Positions 1-13,297 are shown, counted from the first letter of the stretch. The stretch: 64,000 nt of DNA from Galerina marginata (GCA_023014335.1 JAECYW010000010.1:930001-994000), one strand, 5' to 3'. The notes: generated from the sequence alone by a model not told the origin. A program made the numbers and translations.

Positions 1-3000
1 GGAATGGGTGGGAAACGAATCCTTGGGAAAGAGACTGGACAAAGTACTATTGGTGAGAATCGGAGATTCTGACACAAAACCGGACCAGTATTGGCGTGCC
101 CTGTCTTTGTTCCTAGTCACGAATAAACCGGAGAAATTCCTCTCCCCGTCATGGTACTTCGAGCAAGGCGGCTCGATTTCTTTCGTGGGCTCGCAGACGC
201 ATCATCTGTTACATTGATAGAGTGCGAAGAACATACTACCCGTCTCGGAAAGCCACGCGTGCTTGTAGGCTGTGCGTGGGTCCTTTGCCGAAAGTTCTCG
301 CTCCAATTAGACGATACGAGGTATTCCCCACTACGTACCGACGCTTTGGTTTGCATATGGGATGGCGCATCCTTCTTTTTAGAGAATTATCAAGGGTATG
401 CCCGTCCCGTATTCTTATTACACCCATGCCTTCACGAAGACCCACGGCATTTGGTTCCTGTAGGATAAGACCAGAAGTTTTCCTTTTACTTGGAAGTTGC
501 GTGGGCTACTTTATCTTTTTGTCATTCATGATCAAGGGCATGAAGAACGTCATTGGCTTTTGATACTTTAATTTTCCTGCTTGTGAAGTATGAGTTATCA
601 TACATATGGGGCTGTTTATTTCTGCGCCAGCCAAAAACATAATCTTGCAGCAGCTTTCCTCGATCCTTGCGAGACTGTTCCTGGTCATAATGTGTTTATC
701 CAGTCTATGATAATTTGGGGTACGACGAACTTTACAGGAAACCACTGGCAGATTGCGACCGGGATTAGAGAAGGCGAATGACTGACGCGGAAATTAAGTC
801 CATGCTTCCTGTTGGGACTGAAGCGGTGGTCCAATAACGCTCAGGCTTTACTTTCTAAACCCAAAGCTTACTGGCCTGATTTTTAAGACCAACTTACGAC
901 CGTCAAAAAAAAATCCAGCGGCTTACTGCCTTAGCCACGGTCATTCTTAAACCCGCCGTTATCATAGGAACGAGGGCCAGTAAATCCTGAAGGAACTCCG
1001 ATGTATAAGCATTTTTCAAAACCCTAGAAGCTAAATGCTTCCACATTATTACTGCACGATGCTCATGTATGGGCATATGCCAAGCCGTCGGTCCCAGTTT
1101 CCGTCTTCCGAGTTATCACATAACCCAAACCCAAGCATTACACGTCTGATCGTCGAAGTTGGATCGTCGTGATTGCGGCGCTAATGACCACGGAACGTAG
1201 GGTGAGTGAGTGCAATAGGATGTGGTCTCGAAGATAGTCCAGACTTTGCCTTTCTTTGACCCTCGGAGGAGATAAGATAGGAATGTTAATGATCCGTGGG
1301 AGTTAATTTTGATCCAACACGACAGCCAATGACAATATGCAAGGCGAACTGCTCGAACATCTACTGCCGCCACTTGGCCGCCACCTGATCTGCCCCCAAC
1401 GCGTCGTTGTACGCGTTATCTTTTATCCCATTCCTTTTCAACCAGAGAACTCGCCTTCGATTGAGACTAGACGCAATGTGTGGATTTACGTCAAGAGAAC
1501 GACAGGAAGAATTCTGGGGTTCCACCCACAAAGGTCAGTGGCCACGGCTCGTTGGAATGCTCTTTCTTGTATGATGGACTTCGAAGGCCGACGCTGATCA
1601 TGATGAGCATGGATTGGAATCACATAAGGCTACATAGTTATTCCAGTTCGGAAGCTATCGAACATCTCGACTCCCGTTTCTACCCGAAGTTGAAGTGCTG
1701 GTCCAGTACGCAACTGCATTTACGCTTCATTGCTTCCTCCTTTCTGATGGAGGAGACGCCTTCGTTCAACGCTTTTCGGAGCCAATCTTTATTATCTGCG
1801 TTATTACCACACTCAGAACTCTCCTGGTCCTGGGTTACTTTGTGCCAGCGAGCTGTATTCCAGATACCACTCTCCTTCCGGTGTTAGCTCCTGATCCAAG
1901 AAACAGAAATCAATTCTAAAATAAGTCTGGTGCTTACGCCTATTCTAAATTCATCACACCAAAACTCAAAATCTCTCCAGCACAATTGGAGCCTTGACCA
2001 AGTGTCGGCCCGAAGTCAGTTCATAGCTGGCTGTGCCCTTTTGAAGAAATCTCGACGTCAGTTCAACTTTTATTCTTTGCTCGTCGAGTCTTCATCGAGC
2101 TCTGAATCTGCTTAAGAAGGGTCCAAGTTCTCACAGGGCTCGTCATGGTCTAGCGAGGAAATGTTATAGTCGCCTCCCGCCGTCCCGGTCAACGTATACT
2201 TCCACGGTCCTCCTTCTAGTGTTTACTCCAAAAGTGACTGGAAATTGTTAAAGCGCTTTGGGCCCTTCCTCGTCTTGGTGAAAGTCAACTCCGCGGATGT
2301 CTTCTGTTCTTTCTGACAGTTATATTGTGTTTCTGATACATATTCGTTGATTCAAATCCGCCAGATCTCATAGCACATTAGCCAATCAAGTACATCGCGC
2401 TTTCGCCTGTTTCCTGAACCCTCTTTTTCGGCCGAATCGTGTTCATAACTTCCGGAGGTATCTGTCAAAGAGAACCTAAAGTTGGAGGCGTCCTACATAG
2501 TCACGCGGGCTCAATATCGTTAGGTTGGTGCAACCTGAGACAGCCCTTCATAAACCGTAAGTACTCAATTTTACCTTGCCCTGCATTCTCTTCGCCGCCG
2601 GTTTATGTTGCCCTGCCCTGCGCACCCGTGGATATCATCCAATAAGAACTATGCCGCGGCAACGCGTTCATGATTCTGTCGGACTCGGTTCTTAAAATGT
2701 CGACGACAGTTTACACTGCTTTTGCAGGACCTAAACGTAGGCCGTCGTTTGCAATCTCCATGTAATTTACTTACAATATTATAAACAGCTACATTCTCTT
2801 TCCTCCAAAATGTCTGGTCCTATGTAATATCTCCCGTCGGCGAAAATTGTGCAGCTCAGATATTTCGACATTTACGGTATACTACTTGCTAAGGATGAAG
2901 CTGTTAGCATGAAAAAATATCCAATTGGTCGCCCACACGCTTTCGGAAGACAAGAAGCATTGCCTGGAATAGACTTCTCTCTTCATCCGCCCGAGTTTGG

Positions 3001-4040
3001 CCCCAAGGGAAAAAACTCTAATATTCATTGCTTGGACCCTAATCCATGGTAAATGATCTATTACCAGCGCGGCGTGGAATGCGTTTTCCCTAACCCAGAT
3101 CCTGAGGCTGTATTTCCAGCTAAATGGTCGTGGACGACGAGTCTTACCGTGGAACGCACTAATCCTCGCTGACCACACGCTTAGAGCTCGCCAGATTGCT
3201 GTGAAAGCCAATCCAAGCCCCCGGTGCTTGAGAAACCTTACCATTTGTATCAACTCCGTCTCCAATGTCAAACATCCGTGCACTTGAAAGACTACGGCTT
3301 GTAGAAGTTTGATCACTTGGACAACATAAACAATTTCTGTGTCTCTTGCTGATACAGGTAGGTAATCACCACGGTCGTGTGCGCTGATTGACTTTATCCA
3401 GCTTCATCACTCAGAACCGAGCCAGAGGATCTTGTCGGTCGCGGAGTCAGATCGAGAATATAACGGAGCCTTTCAACCTCGTTCAGATGGATAAAAGTGT
3501 CCAAGCGATATATTGGTATCGAAAAATAGGTCGATCGCACCCCATGTTACCCCGCACTTCTCTCTCGTGCAGCTCTCGTGGCCTGATCTTCGTCAATTGA
3601 GAATCTCGTCCGGTTGTATTAATATGTGGCATGCCCATATGACTGAATTGCAGTTTAAACAATTTCCATACAAACAGTGAGGCCGTCGTGGGACTATCAG
3701 CATCTTCTATTCAAAGTTGGCGAATGTACCCGTTCATCACCGGTGTAAAATGGCTTGAGCTTACTTCCACCCCACGTTGTAGCAGTTGCCACGTTTTGCG
3801 GGGTTGCCACCAATCATCAATGTTAACGAGAAATGGCGGGATTGTGCTACTTTTGGTTCATCGCATTTCCGGCCCATATTTAAATACTTATAGTACCCTT
3901 CAGATCCCGCATACAGCTGTAGGGTTGAAAACAAATAACGCCCACCGTTAGGGACTAAAGCGACGAACCTTTATTGGCCACATCTTGATTCATGATACGT
4001 CCCTATATATTTTGCGTTTCAGCAGCATTTTAGTGGATGA

Positions 4041-4074
4041 GGCGTTGACAGGTGCCGTAGGCAACGTCAACGCC
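4041..4074. repeat. Short perfect inverted repeat (9-bp arms)
   Basis: GGCGTTGAC at 4041-4049 is the exact reverse complement of GTCAACGCC at 4066-4074, with a 16-base spacer. The neighbourhood (4031-4100) is GC-rich compared with its AT-rich surroundings. It could fold as a hairpin or be a fragment of a small non-autonomous element, but no flanking target duplication was found by eye. Confidence 0.4.
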
Positions 4075-5453
4075 TGACCCACTTCGCCGAAGGTAAATTA
4101 TATTGGTGAGCCTACCCTGCACAACGAAAGGCGCTTTTAAGAAACTAACCCCAGTCCGCTGACGACTGAACTAGTAAACAGATAAAGGCTCCCATGTTCA
4201 TGAGGGCCAACAGAAAACAGAGAGGGCAGTCAGCGAAGGGGGTGCGGCCAGCACGCAAAATGGGGATCGAAATATACGGGCGCAATCTCCCGCACGAAAG
4301 CAGATTGTTAGGGTGACATGCCAGTACTTAGGTATAGACAAGGCTTAGGCAACGCCATATAAGCCATTTCGATTGGCTTCATTGGAGACAAGCTCGAGGA
4401 AAGATGATATTTTCGCTGATGCCAGTGTCCGAAAGGCGTAAGATTGATACTACAGTGAAGGTTAGCCAACTTCCCCGATATAACAAGTGAGTTCTCTTGG
4501 CGAAAGCTTATACTTCAGAGTGATGTCACCGTTCCCCTGTTACGAGAGGGATAGTTAAGCCAGTTCGGACCGTGATGCGAAACATGATAAATGTCGACCG
4601 ACAACGACTGACATCCGGGAGAATTAAAGCATGAAGGATGTTAGCAGTTAGGACATTTGAAGAGGGTACCTACTACCCAATACCTGCTATCCGTCAAACA
4701 GAAACGTCATCTGAAATGAAAAGTCCTTACCTGCGGTACGAATGGGCCGGACGTGAATGTTGTGCATAAGTATATCTGTATATCTGTCGTAAGTGAAGAA
4801 CATAAGCAGGTCAGAATACGAAAGGTATAAGTATGACTGATAAGAACCTCTTTCTTTCCCTTCATTGCATTCAAGGAAGATCCTGGAACGAATGCATAGA
4901 CATGGATACACTTCAGGTATCACTGTCGTGAATAGAAACTCAGTAGAAAGGCATGAATAGTGAGCGGCTACCAGTAATCAGAGGTAAAGTGAGCAGAATT
5001 TTGGGATTCGATTACTCGTCCAGTCAGGAAAAGTGAAGGATGCAGCTCGAATGTTCGCAGGCTTTCGTAGGTCTTTGGTAGGTGCCCGGCCAGGTGCCAG
5101 AAGGTGGCTAAGCCAAGAGCATTGCAGGGAGTTACATGTCCCAGCCATTCTTAGTTCCTTCAAGCGGTCAAGGATTTGAGAAATTTAAAAATGGATTAAC
5201 GAGGTGTCAAGAGGTAAACCGCCAGTCAGAGTTGAATCAGACAATCTTGGTCGAACTTCGAGATGCTTCCGGGTAATGAGCGGAATTCTCCCGATGAGAA
5301 TAGCCCTCGAATAGACGTGTACGGAGAGCCATCATCCCGTCGAGAGCCGCTGGATAAATCCCTTCCGCAAGTGGGGAAACAAGCAAGAAAAGAGGGTAGG
5401 TGAGATTAAGTGTCAAGTGACGGCCCGGACGAACAAAAAAAAAAAAAATCGGT

Positions 5454-5459
5454 CACGTG
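5454..5459. promoter_or_regulatory. CACGTG palindrome after poly-A tract
   Basis: A 14-base A run (5435-5448) followed by CACGTG lies about 200 bases upstream of the OGFr-domain start codon. CACGTG is the core site of bHLH factors of the Cbf1/Pho4 type in fungi. Assignment to this promoter is inference from position alone. Confidence 0.35.
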
Positions 5460-5661
5460 ACTATCATACTCACCTCGCGTCAGATTTTTCTGGCGCTTCA
5501 AAGCCTCATTTTCCGACAAGCATCCGCCCAAGACTTCTTCAGAGTTCTTGTCATCCTGAGGCTTTTCTTTAATTCTACGCCACCATCCTGGTTTTGCTGC
5601 CCACCTGGGCCGACTCTATACATTCTACCCTCCGATTATTCGCGGCGAATTCAAACTTAAC

Positions 5662-6665
5662 ATGTCAGTTCCGAGAGATGTCCAGGAGTTTCTGGATGAA
5701 TACCCTGGCGTCGAGGATGACCCTTCTAGCAAAGCGAACCTCGAATTTTACTCGAATAACCGCCGCTCTAGGCCGGACAATCGCACGATCGATGAGATTC
5801 ACGAAAAGTACAGCGTTTTCCATGTGGATCAGGCACTTTGTTGTTAATCTTTTCAACCGTAGATGGTTCGGGGATTATGGAAAACTGGAAGCCAAGCACG
5901 GGTATATACAGTGGTTGTAGGTTGAAATATTTTCTTCTCTGCGGTGGAGGAAGCAGGGACAGCGAGATGATTAACATCCTGCACACTATTTCCTCGATTC
6001 TAGATTCCCTATACGAGAATATGGCATGAATTATGAATCGCAACCTCTTCAAACTCATGAAATTCAGGACATGCAGGCCGATCCCGTCGTCATAGCACGT
6101 GTCGTTGGATCTTATAGACTTATGCTTGACTTCTATGGAATGCGGCTTGTCTCTGCAGAAACAGGCCTTGTGGACCGCGCACTTCCTCCCCGGAACTATG
6201 CCCCGCGTTATCATAACCTCGTTCGTGAGTATCCTACTCCCTTCCGCGCTATGATAGATCCGATGATTCACCGTCTCCCGCCATCCGTTTCTAGGATCAT
6301 CCCACAACAATCTTCGTATTTCCCGCATTTTGAAATGTCTATCAGAATTGGGGCTGGAACGTCTCAACGCCGGGTTCTTGTTACATGTTTTGAATGAACA
6401 AAGTGAATGGAATGAATTAAATTCGTGGGGGATTCGGAGCAGTATGGACCGATGGTGGGCCAATTGCTTGCGGAATGAAGAAGAAAGAACGTGGATTAGG
6501 AATCTCGTTCGACGAGTCCGCTCGGCCGAGGAGGAGGGTTATGTCTTTACACGGGAGGAATACGAGAAGGCGCTTCGGAATAGAGCTGAGACAGGTCGAC
6601 TGGGAATCCAGGACGAAATCCAGGATGAAATTTCTCAGAACAGCAACGAGGAGGACAACACGTAA
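5662..6665 (+). CDS. OGFr-domain (opioid growth factor receptor conserved region) protein
   Basis: Four exons (5662-5807, 5863-5916, 6004-6224, 6295-6665) join in frame to about 263 residues. The order of motifs follows the OGFr conserved domain: an N-terminal DVQEFLDEYPG helix, GYIQWLFPIREYG, LMLDFYGMRL, then HNNLRISRILKCLSELGLE. In animals this domain is the conserved part of the opioid growth factor receptor; in fungi the family is widespread, often as a stand-alone domain, and its function is unknown. The splice sites GTACAG, GTAGGT and GTGAGT each restore the expected motif across the junction, which strongly supports the model. The C-terminal tail is acidic and charged (QNSNEEDNT end). 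There is no signal peptide or membrane segment. The ATG at 5662 is the first in frame and sits right before the domain. Confidence 0.85.
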
Positions 6666-7346
6666 AGTCGAAGAATCGGATTTTGATGTATATTACATGT
6701 GTTTTGAGCGCAGCAGTTTCACGTCTAATTCTAAGCATAGAACCATGTTATCTGGACGAATAATATGGGAGCCATACGGGAGCTGTTATAAGGTTTCAGC
6801 ATAGAACGATGTTCTGATAGAAATGCTATTTTACCATGTATGAAATTTCAAACAAGACTCAAGAGAGTCTTGCCAATTTTGCCATGAGAACTTCATGGCG
6901 CTTTTTAGCGTAAAGCGGACTTGTTGATTGTAACAGGTCTTCTATGGTTTCATGGATTCTGCTTGTTGCTCCAGCACTGACGACCTAGGCTGAAATTGAA
7001 CGGACCAAAAATTAGAAAGAGGGCTCATCGACTTACGCAGTATCCTTGTGTTGTAAGCTGGACTGATAACCTTGGGTCCCTCGAGCAATATAACTGACGC
7101 GGAGGCTTGTTCGAGGGAGGAGGACAAGACTGTAAAACTTTTGATGCCAAAAACTTGCTCCTTGAGTGCTCGATGTAATTCTGTCTGGCAAAAGGACGAG
7201 GAGGATGATGAGACGGTCATTGATGCTTTCCCTTTCGAATCGAACAGGGATCCCAATTTCTTGGGTGCATTGCCAGAGACACACCAGAGGTTATATAGGT
7301 CGGCTAGTGTCATCATGATCGAGATTTTTTGAATTAGTGTTTACTG
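6666..7346. other. Intergenic, with one unassigned minus-strand frame
   Basis: A 124-codon frame on the minus strand at 6942-7316 starts ATGATG and contains a serine run, but shows no recognisable motif and competes with an 86-codon plus-strand frame and an overlapping minus frame over the same bases. Nothing else is supported here; the first 100 bases probably hold the 3' end of the OGFr gene. Confidence 0.4.
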
Positions 7347-8184
7347 TCACGCTGCGCCACTGTAGCCTCCCAGGGTGTATGTGAACACAATAATGTCGGG
7401 GAAGCGAGAAGAGCTCTTGGATGCGATAGCAAAGGACTGAGAGAACAAGGTGATGACATTATTTAAAACATGTTGCACCTGCGGCGTGCGCACGGATAAT
7501 GAAATCCTGAAGAAGGTCACTGATCGGGATCTACCGCAATCCTCGAGTCTTCGTCATGATGTTCGCCGTTTTCACAAGAGTCGGTAGGATGGCGGTATCT
7601 CAGATGCGTGGTTGTCCCAGCGCACGCGTGAAGAAAAGGCAGACGATTATCCGAATCTTAGCGCTCAATATGCCCCGAGTTCAGGGTTGCAAGCTTGTTG
7701 TGTTCGTGTTTGTCTTATCACTGCGTAATGGAGACTCGTCTATATTAGGTCTTTGGCCATGATTTCGACGCTTCTTGTAAATGAATTCCCACTTTACCCT
7801 TTGCCACTGTGAAAAACACTCGAGTAGAAGGTTCGATGGATTATAAACAACGACAGTGTGTGTAGAAAAATCCATTCCTACCAGTACCACCTTCTCTCCG
7901 TAACGAAACACTGGTATATCCGAGGACACACAACGAGAATATGCTTGTTTTTGGAAACAGAATTTCTCGATAGTCAAGCTGGTCGAGGTGCACCAGCAGA
8001 CGTCGTTCATCACCGAGAATAGATCCGTCCAAGGATCAGGGAAACCAATCTCCGGTCCTATAAAAACACAAGTCCGTGATATTGATCCAGCATGCACAGG
8101 GGGATCGACTGGGAATTTGAAGACGGCATTCGTCCTGGCTTTTTGAAGGGTTGGAAGTCGATTAATGTTGGCTTTGCCACACAT
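7347..8184 (-). CDS. Unresolved hypothetical gene
   Basis: An open frame of 167 codons runs from an ATG at 8184 to 7681, beginning MCGKANINRLPTLQK. Further downstream, another frame ending at a TGA at 7347-7349 reads PQVQHVLNNVITLFSQSF and ends YTLGGYSGAA, which looks like genuine protein. I could not join the two with consistent splice phases, and around 8030-7850 a second overlapping frame looks equally protein-like, so exon structure is unsettled and an indel is possible. I recognise no family. The gene diverges from the Ras-GEF gene at 8830, leaving about 645 bases between the starts. Confidence 0.35.
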
Positions 8185-8829
8185 TTTGAAGAGGCCGAAA
8201 AACTACTGGAATACCACTGGGGTTGTGTTGGAGGCGAATTGAGTAAATAAAGCTCGGAATGGATAAGTTAAGCGATATTTGGTTGTGTTATGCTGGGGTT
8301 GGATTGTCGGCTGTGCCTGCTTGCGGAAAGCAAGATTGGTACTCGTCGCACTCGCGGGCCATAGAGCAACGGACATCTGGCCATTTTTCTTTCTTTTTCG
8401 CGCTTATACCACCGTTGTATCCCCTGTAAAACTCTCTTGTTCTTTTCAGCTCTTCAACATCCGGATTTCTTCCCTCTCGCGCCGAAGATCCCTGTATACC
8501 TTTCCATATTCCCTAATTCACAATCTCAGTATCACTCCCTCAATCAGCCTACGTTACTCGCCTTTTTGCTAGGCCTACAATCAAACATACAATACAGTCG
8601 ATTCCCTGTTGTTTTTGGCCGGTCTCCGTGGCATACTCTCTCGTGGACAGTTCACCCTAATCGAACGAACTTTAGGACTCTTACCTTTGTGGCATTTCAG
8701 CGACTTTCTGGATGGTAGCAGACAATTAAAATAAACTCCTGGTGCGTGTGCTAGACTCGATCACCTTTTTGGTTTGTTTCTTACGCGTCAATGGTGGCAG
8801 GTTAACCACATCTCTACACATTCTATATC
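8185..8829. promoter_or_regulatory. Divergent intergenic region before the Ras-GEF gene
   Basis: The region separates the minus-strand hypothetical gene from the plus-strand Ras-GEF. Its last 400 bases are rich in CT tracts, as expected of a fungal promoter and leader. Several short frames occur but none has a motif. No specific operator was identified. Confidence 0.4.
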
Positions 8830-11800
8830 ATGCATTCTCGTCTCGCCATAGATACGACCACCGGAATGACTGCGGGCCCATCATCCGCCAAAACACACCT
8901 CCGCCAGCGGAGTCTTTCACCATCGTTCAATCCGGCAGGGCCAAGCCACGGGTTTCAACAACGGGGCCGGAGTATATCCAATGCCTCTACATCCTCATCA
9001 CTTTCTATCGTTTCTCCTACCTCATCCTCGACGAACAACTCCACGACATCTCTTTCGCTGCCCGATTCGAGGCAGAGTTCTCGCTCACGTTCTGCCAGTC
9101 CTGCCATTGACGAAACTGTGCGACTCGGCCCGGAATATGTTCTCGCCCTACACGATTATTTCCCTTCACCCCAAAATCCAACATGTCTTTCCTTTCGCAC
9201 AGGTCAGGTTATCCATGTATTGAATAGGGACACAAGCGGATGGTGGGATGGCGAATTGGAAGGGCGTCGAGGGTGGTTTCCAAGTAATTATGTCAACACC
9301 GAAATAACTTCCCTGACGGAGGAAGAACCGTTAGGGATGCGACCTGTAAGCATTTTTTCTTCCAAGCATCAGTGATCAGTGAATAATTCTATTATAGTCT
9401 CGCGGACATAGGTATAGCCAATCTGCATCTTCTGCAACATCATGGGCAACTGTTGCCTCGAGGAATCATTCCTCACGGAACGAACACGAACACGAACGCG
9501 ATTCATCAATATCTGGGTCTTCGGAACAGGATACGGACGGTCCCTATTGCCCGCCCCTGATGGTTCCCCTCTTGCACGGTCTTTCACTGTTACAAACAGC
9601 AGTGCGCGCAAATCGTGTCGCTCATTTCCAACCTTCAACTGCTTGTATTATCTCGTGTGTGCGCTCCATTTTAGCCTCTACAGAAACATTGCAACGCGAT
9701 GCTGCAATACTTCAACGTTTTCCTGTACTTTCGGACCAACGCAAACAAATTCTGACCGTCCTCGCGGCACTGGTTTCGCAGGCAAAGAAAGCTTCTGATG
9801 TCAGCCTGACAGGAAATACACAAGACTTGGAAGTAGAAAACATGTTGCGGCTTGGAGCCCAGGTCTTCTCCCACATGCGATCGTTTTTGGCTGTCGCTAT
9901 CAAATGTGGAGTGGAGCTTCCGGAAGAAGCAGGACAATGTTCCAACAGCAACTCCTTCTTCAGCAGGTGGTTTAGCATACGCTCAACAGGAAGACTGAAA
10001 ACGAAAGCTCCCCCACGCGGACGCCTACGCAGCATAGAGGGCGTAACCCCAATGCCCTCGTGCTTCGGCCCGGTGTGCGCATCGCAGGACCTCGTTCAAG
10101 AGAGCGTCCCCCGGATTCCGCTAATAGCCCTGGATTAACCAAATCTCTAGCGCGTGCGAGACAAGAGCAATATCTGCTTCGAGATCGTGCCCTTATGCGA
10201 CATAAATCTGGACCCTCCGTCGATAGTATCTCTTCGACATCTTCATTTTCGTCGCAAGAGTCGATACCAAGTTCCCCCCCTCCATTTCCTCGGGGACCTT
10301 CGACAGCAGCACAAGTTCTGGAGGCCCTCAGATTTACTCACGACCACTATCTTTCAACTATCGCTGCCTTTATTGGGCACGCACACTCTCATTCTCGGAC
10401 TTCTTATGCTTCCAGCACAGGCGTTTTATACGACCTCGTCAGGGAAATTGTGGACATGGTCTGCAAACTTCTTACAATTGTTGAGGCTGTTATGCAACAT
10501 CCAGAAGTTCCTCTAAATCGAGTCGGAAATCTCAGGTCTGCAAAAGAGGGATTGTACAATGTCACAAGTTCCTTGGCAGAGTCGGTACGGCTTCTAACGC
10601 TGTCGCTTCCTCCTACGATATCAGAAGAGGCCGAAAAACAAATTCTTCTTCGATCGGCTACTGGGGCTCTGAAAGCTGGGGCAGATTGCGTTGCAGCCGT
10701 CAAGGTTTGTCTAAATAGGTCTGTGGGCGATAAACCATTCATCGTCAGCTTGCCCGACTCCGATAATGTGATCACCGACCCATTCACACCTATGAAGCCT
10801 TTCGCGCAAGCAGCCGCGAGGTCACATTTGGACACTCCTAACGGATATCGCTTAAACGGCATGGAGGATGAAGACCTTACAATTCAGGCTCAGACCCCGT
10901 CACCAATTCTTCGATCACGGGAAATTTCTTCCGGGTCTGATATTAGCAACGCCTCCAAATCGTCCTACATCCAGTCGGACGATACACGTGCCACCTCACC
11001 AGACGAAAGCAAGCTGGTGCAAGTGATCATATCATCTGCCCCAGTAGAACCGGACCTGGCTTCTCCTACATCGTTGGCTCACACAGACGATGATGGCACG
11101 ACTTGGGAAGGAAGCGCCAGGGGACATCACCATGACTTGGAAGAGAAGATCATCAACGGGGAATTGCCAAGCGTCCCCCTGCAGCCGATTCCTGAATTTG
11201 TGCAGGATCCTTCGGCGTGGATGTTCGGTCATGATTACCTCATTGACGACTGTTGCATATAATAGCGAAGGTCATCTTGTTGGTGCCACAATGGAGGTCC
11301 TAGTCGAGAAGATGACCCCGCACGACAGCATCGTCGACCCAGCTTTTGCCGCCATTTTCTTCTTGACCTTCAGGTTATTCTCATCTCCTTCCGAACTCGT
11401 GGATGCCATCATCTCGCGATATAACCTCCTCCCTCCTCCTAGGATCTCAAATGAGGACCTTCACTTGTGGCAACAACGGAAAGGTATTCCAGTACGGCTG
11501 CGAGTATCCAACTTCATAAAGATGTGGGTCGAGCTATATTGGCGACCTGGAGTCGATGACGTCGCTCTGCCTGCTTTAACAACGTTCACTCGTGAAGGGC
11601 TTGGCTATCCTATTCCAAGGACCAGCTAATCGCATCTTGGACCTGCTGGATATGCGTCGGCAATCTACAGACCTCAGTATCAGCCCCAAAGCCGATCGTA
11701 CTCGCGATCCCGGGATGTCTATCAACCCCCCATCGGCTGTCACTCCGACTACAAGCGAAATTCCTCGACCCACAATGACGAAGACTCTACTAGTCGCACT

Positions 11801-12921
11801 TAGGAAAAAGGATTTCAGCAGTATTTCCATTACCGACTTTGACGCTCTGGAACTTGGCCGTCAGCTGACAGTCATGGAGTGTAATCTCTACTGTGCAATT
11901 CAGCCGGAAGAAATTCTGGAGAGCGGCCAGGAGGGTGCTAATCGGCCAGTAAATGTGAGAGCAGTCAGCTCTCTGAGCACCGTCATCACGGGATGGGTTG
12001 CGGAAAGCATCCTCAACGAGCCTGACGTCAAGAAACGCACGCTACTCGTCAAGTTCTTCGTCAAAGTTGCCGATGTACGTCTAACTTCTATTTCATAACG
12101 TAACGCCCATTGACTGCTCCTCTCCTCAGCGTTGCACGGGATTAAACAACTTTAGTACCTCACGGTCGATATTGGCAGCTCTAGACTCGTCGGTCATCTC
12201 GCGTTTGCATCAAACGTGGTCCTGTAAGTAACACCCCATATTACTCTCTTGCTTTCGTCCTGACGAACATGCTTCTTAGGGTCTACCCCAAAAGTACAAG
12301 GCCCAGCTGGAATCATTAAGAAGGCTAGCTGATCATGGTCGGAATTACCACGAATATCGTAGCAGACTACGTAACACAGCCCCTCCTGCTGTGCCGTTTT
12401 TGGGTAAGTGTTATCGTCGATAATTTCAATTTTTCATCGGTGCTGAGTCGTTGTATTCTAGGCTTGTACCTGACTGATGTGACGTTTTGTCGGGAGGGCA
12501 ATCCCTCGCATCGCGCCTCGCCCACCGATCCGAGTAAGAAATTGCTCAATTTCAACAAGTATCACAAGCTTGCTAGGATCGTACAAGGTATGTTGCGGTG
12601 ACATCTAGACCGTCGCGGTGGTCTTATTTTATTTGGATAGATATGCAGCGGTTTCAGATTCCTTACAACCTCAAGGCTATTCCAGAGGTACAGGAGTACC
12701 TTAATGTTGCTTTCGAAAAATCAAAGCATCATGGAGACCTTCAGGATCTCTACCGCCGCAGGTATGTAAAACTGTACCTTGATTCATTTCGTCGCTCATT
12801 TGGTATTCGAAGTCTTCTGGTTGAACCGAAGCAGCCCGCCGATAACCCTCCAACTAGCGATATGCGTCAGCTATTTAATTGGGCCACACGTTCCCAATCT
12901 CAGGCCACATCGTCCTCATAA
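8830..12921 (+). CDS. SH3-domain Ras guanine nucleotide exchange factor (Cdc25/Ste6-like), frame broken several times
   Basis: The serine-rich N-terminus leads into an SH3 domain at about residues 102-156 (ALHDYF, GWWDGE, GWFPSNYV). A long helical region follows, then a RasGEF-N/REM domain (GHLVGATMEVLVEKM, FFLTFRLFSSP) and a catalytic CDC25 domain (FDALELGRQLTVME, NYHEYRSRLR, LGLYLTDVTF, FNKYHKLARIVQ). Such proteins load GTP on Ras at the plasma membrane and feed cAMP or mating signalling. Several introns with GTAAGT or GTATGT ends splice cleanly. The reading frame is nevertheless interrupted: one extra base at 11251 between DYLIDD and VAYNSEG, one extra G at 11597-11599 before LAILFQGPANR, one extra base at 12223 just before a GTAAGT donor, and probably extra T at 9938 and 9996 (these two might instead be an intron, 9911-9975). 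Either a decayed gene or, more likely, assembly errors. Confidence 0.85.
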
Positions 12922-13297
12922 GCGTGGGCATTGGTCGCCTGCAACATTTTATATGTTATTTATCCTCTTTTTTTTCTTCCGACGACTTTTTGGAATCTCT
13001 CTTTCATCTTTTTTCTTCCTCTTTCGATTTCCCTGGGTCTGCCTTCGATGTTCTCTAACATAATTTTGCTTTGTTTTCATAGTTTCCTATTGCATCTACT
13101 ACTACTACAGCCGCATCTGCTCGTGTTTATACCATGTAACCCCTAGCGTTGAGTATTAACAGAATTCATACCTAATGAAACAAGGGTAAATCCAATCCAT
13201 TTCATTTAGATGTAGTCCACAAGTTCCTAGTGCTGCATTGTATTAATTATGAGAGTGAAGGTCAAGGGCAACCTAGCACCAGATTGTGGGTGCCCCT
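12922..13297. other. Convergent 3' intergenic region
   Basis: The region lies between the 3' ends of the Ras-GEF (+) and F-box/WD40 (-) genes. The first half is strongly T-rich on the plus strand (long CTTTT runs at 12960-13080), consistent with 3' untranslated sequence of the plus-strand gene. No RNA gene or repeat was seen. Confidence 0.5.

Larger units (their letters stand above)
1..5661. other. Gene-poor stretch, no supported gene
   Basis: Only short open frames occur, in all six frames, the longest being a 144-codon frame at 2882-3316 on the minus strand. None carries a motif I recognise, none has a coherent exon chain, and base composition drifts without coding bias. I see no transposon coding region or terminal repeats. 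The two things that stand out are a short inverted repeat near 4041 and a run of 14 A at 5435-5448 followed by a CACGTG palindrome at 5454-5459, about 200 bases before the first real gene. Confidence 0.6.

Noticed and set aside
2882..3316. 144-codon minus-strand frame in the gene desert
   Set aside because: No recognisable motif or neighbouring exons; length is within chance for an open frame in 5 kb.
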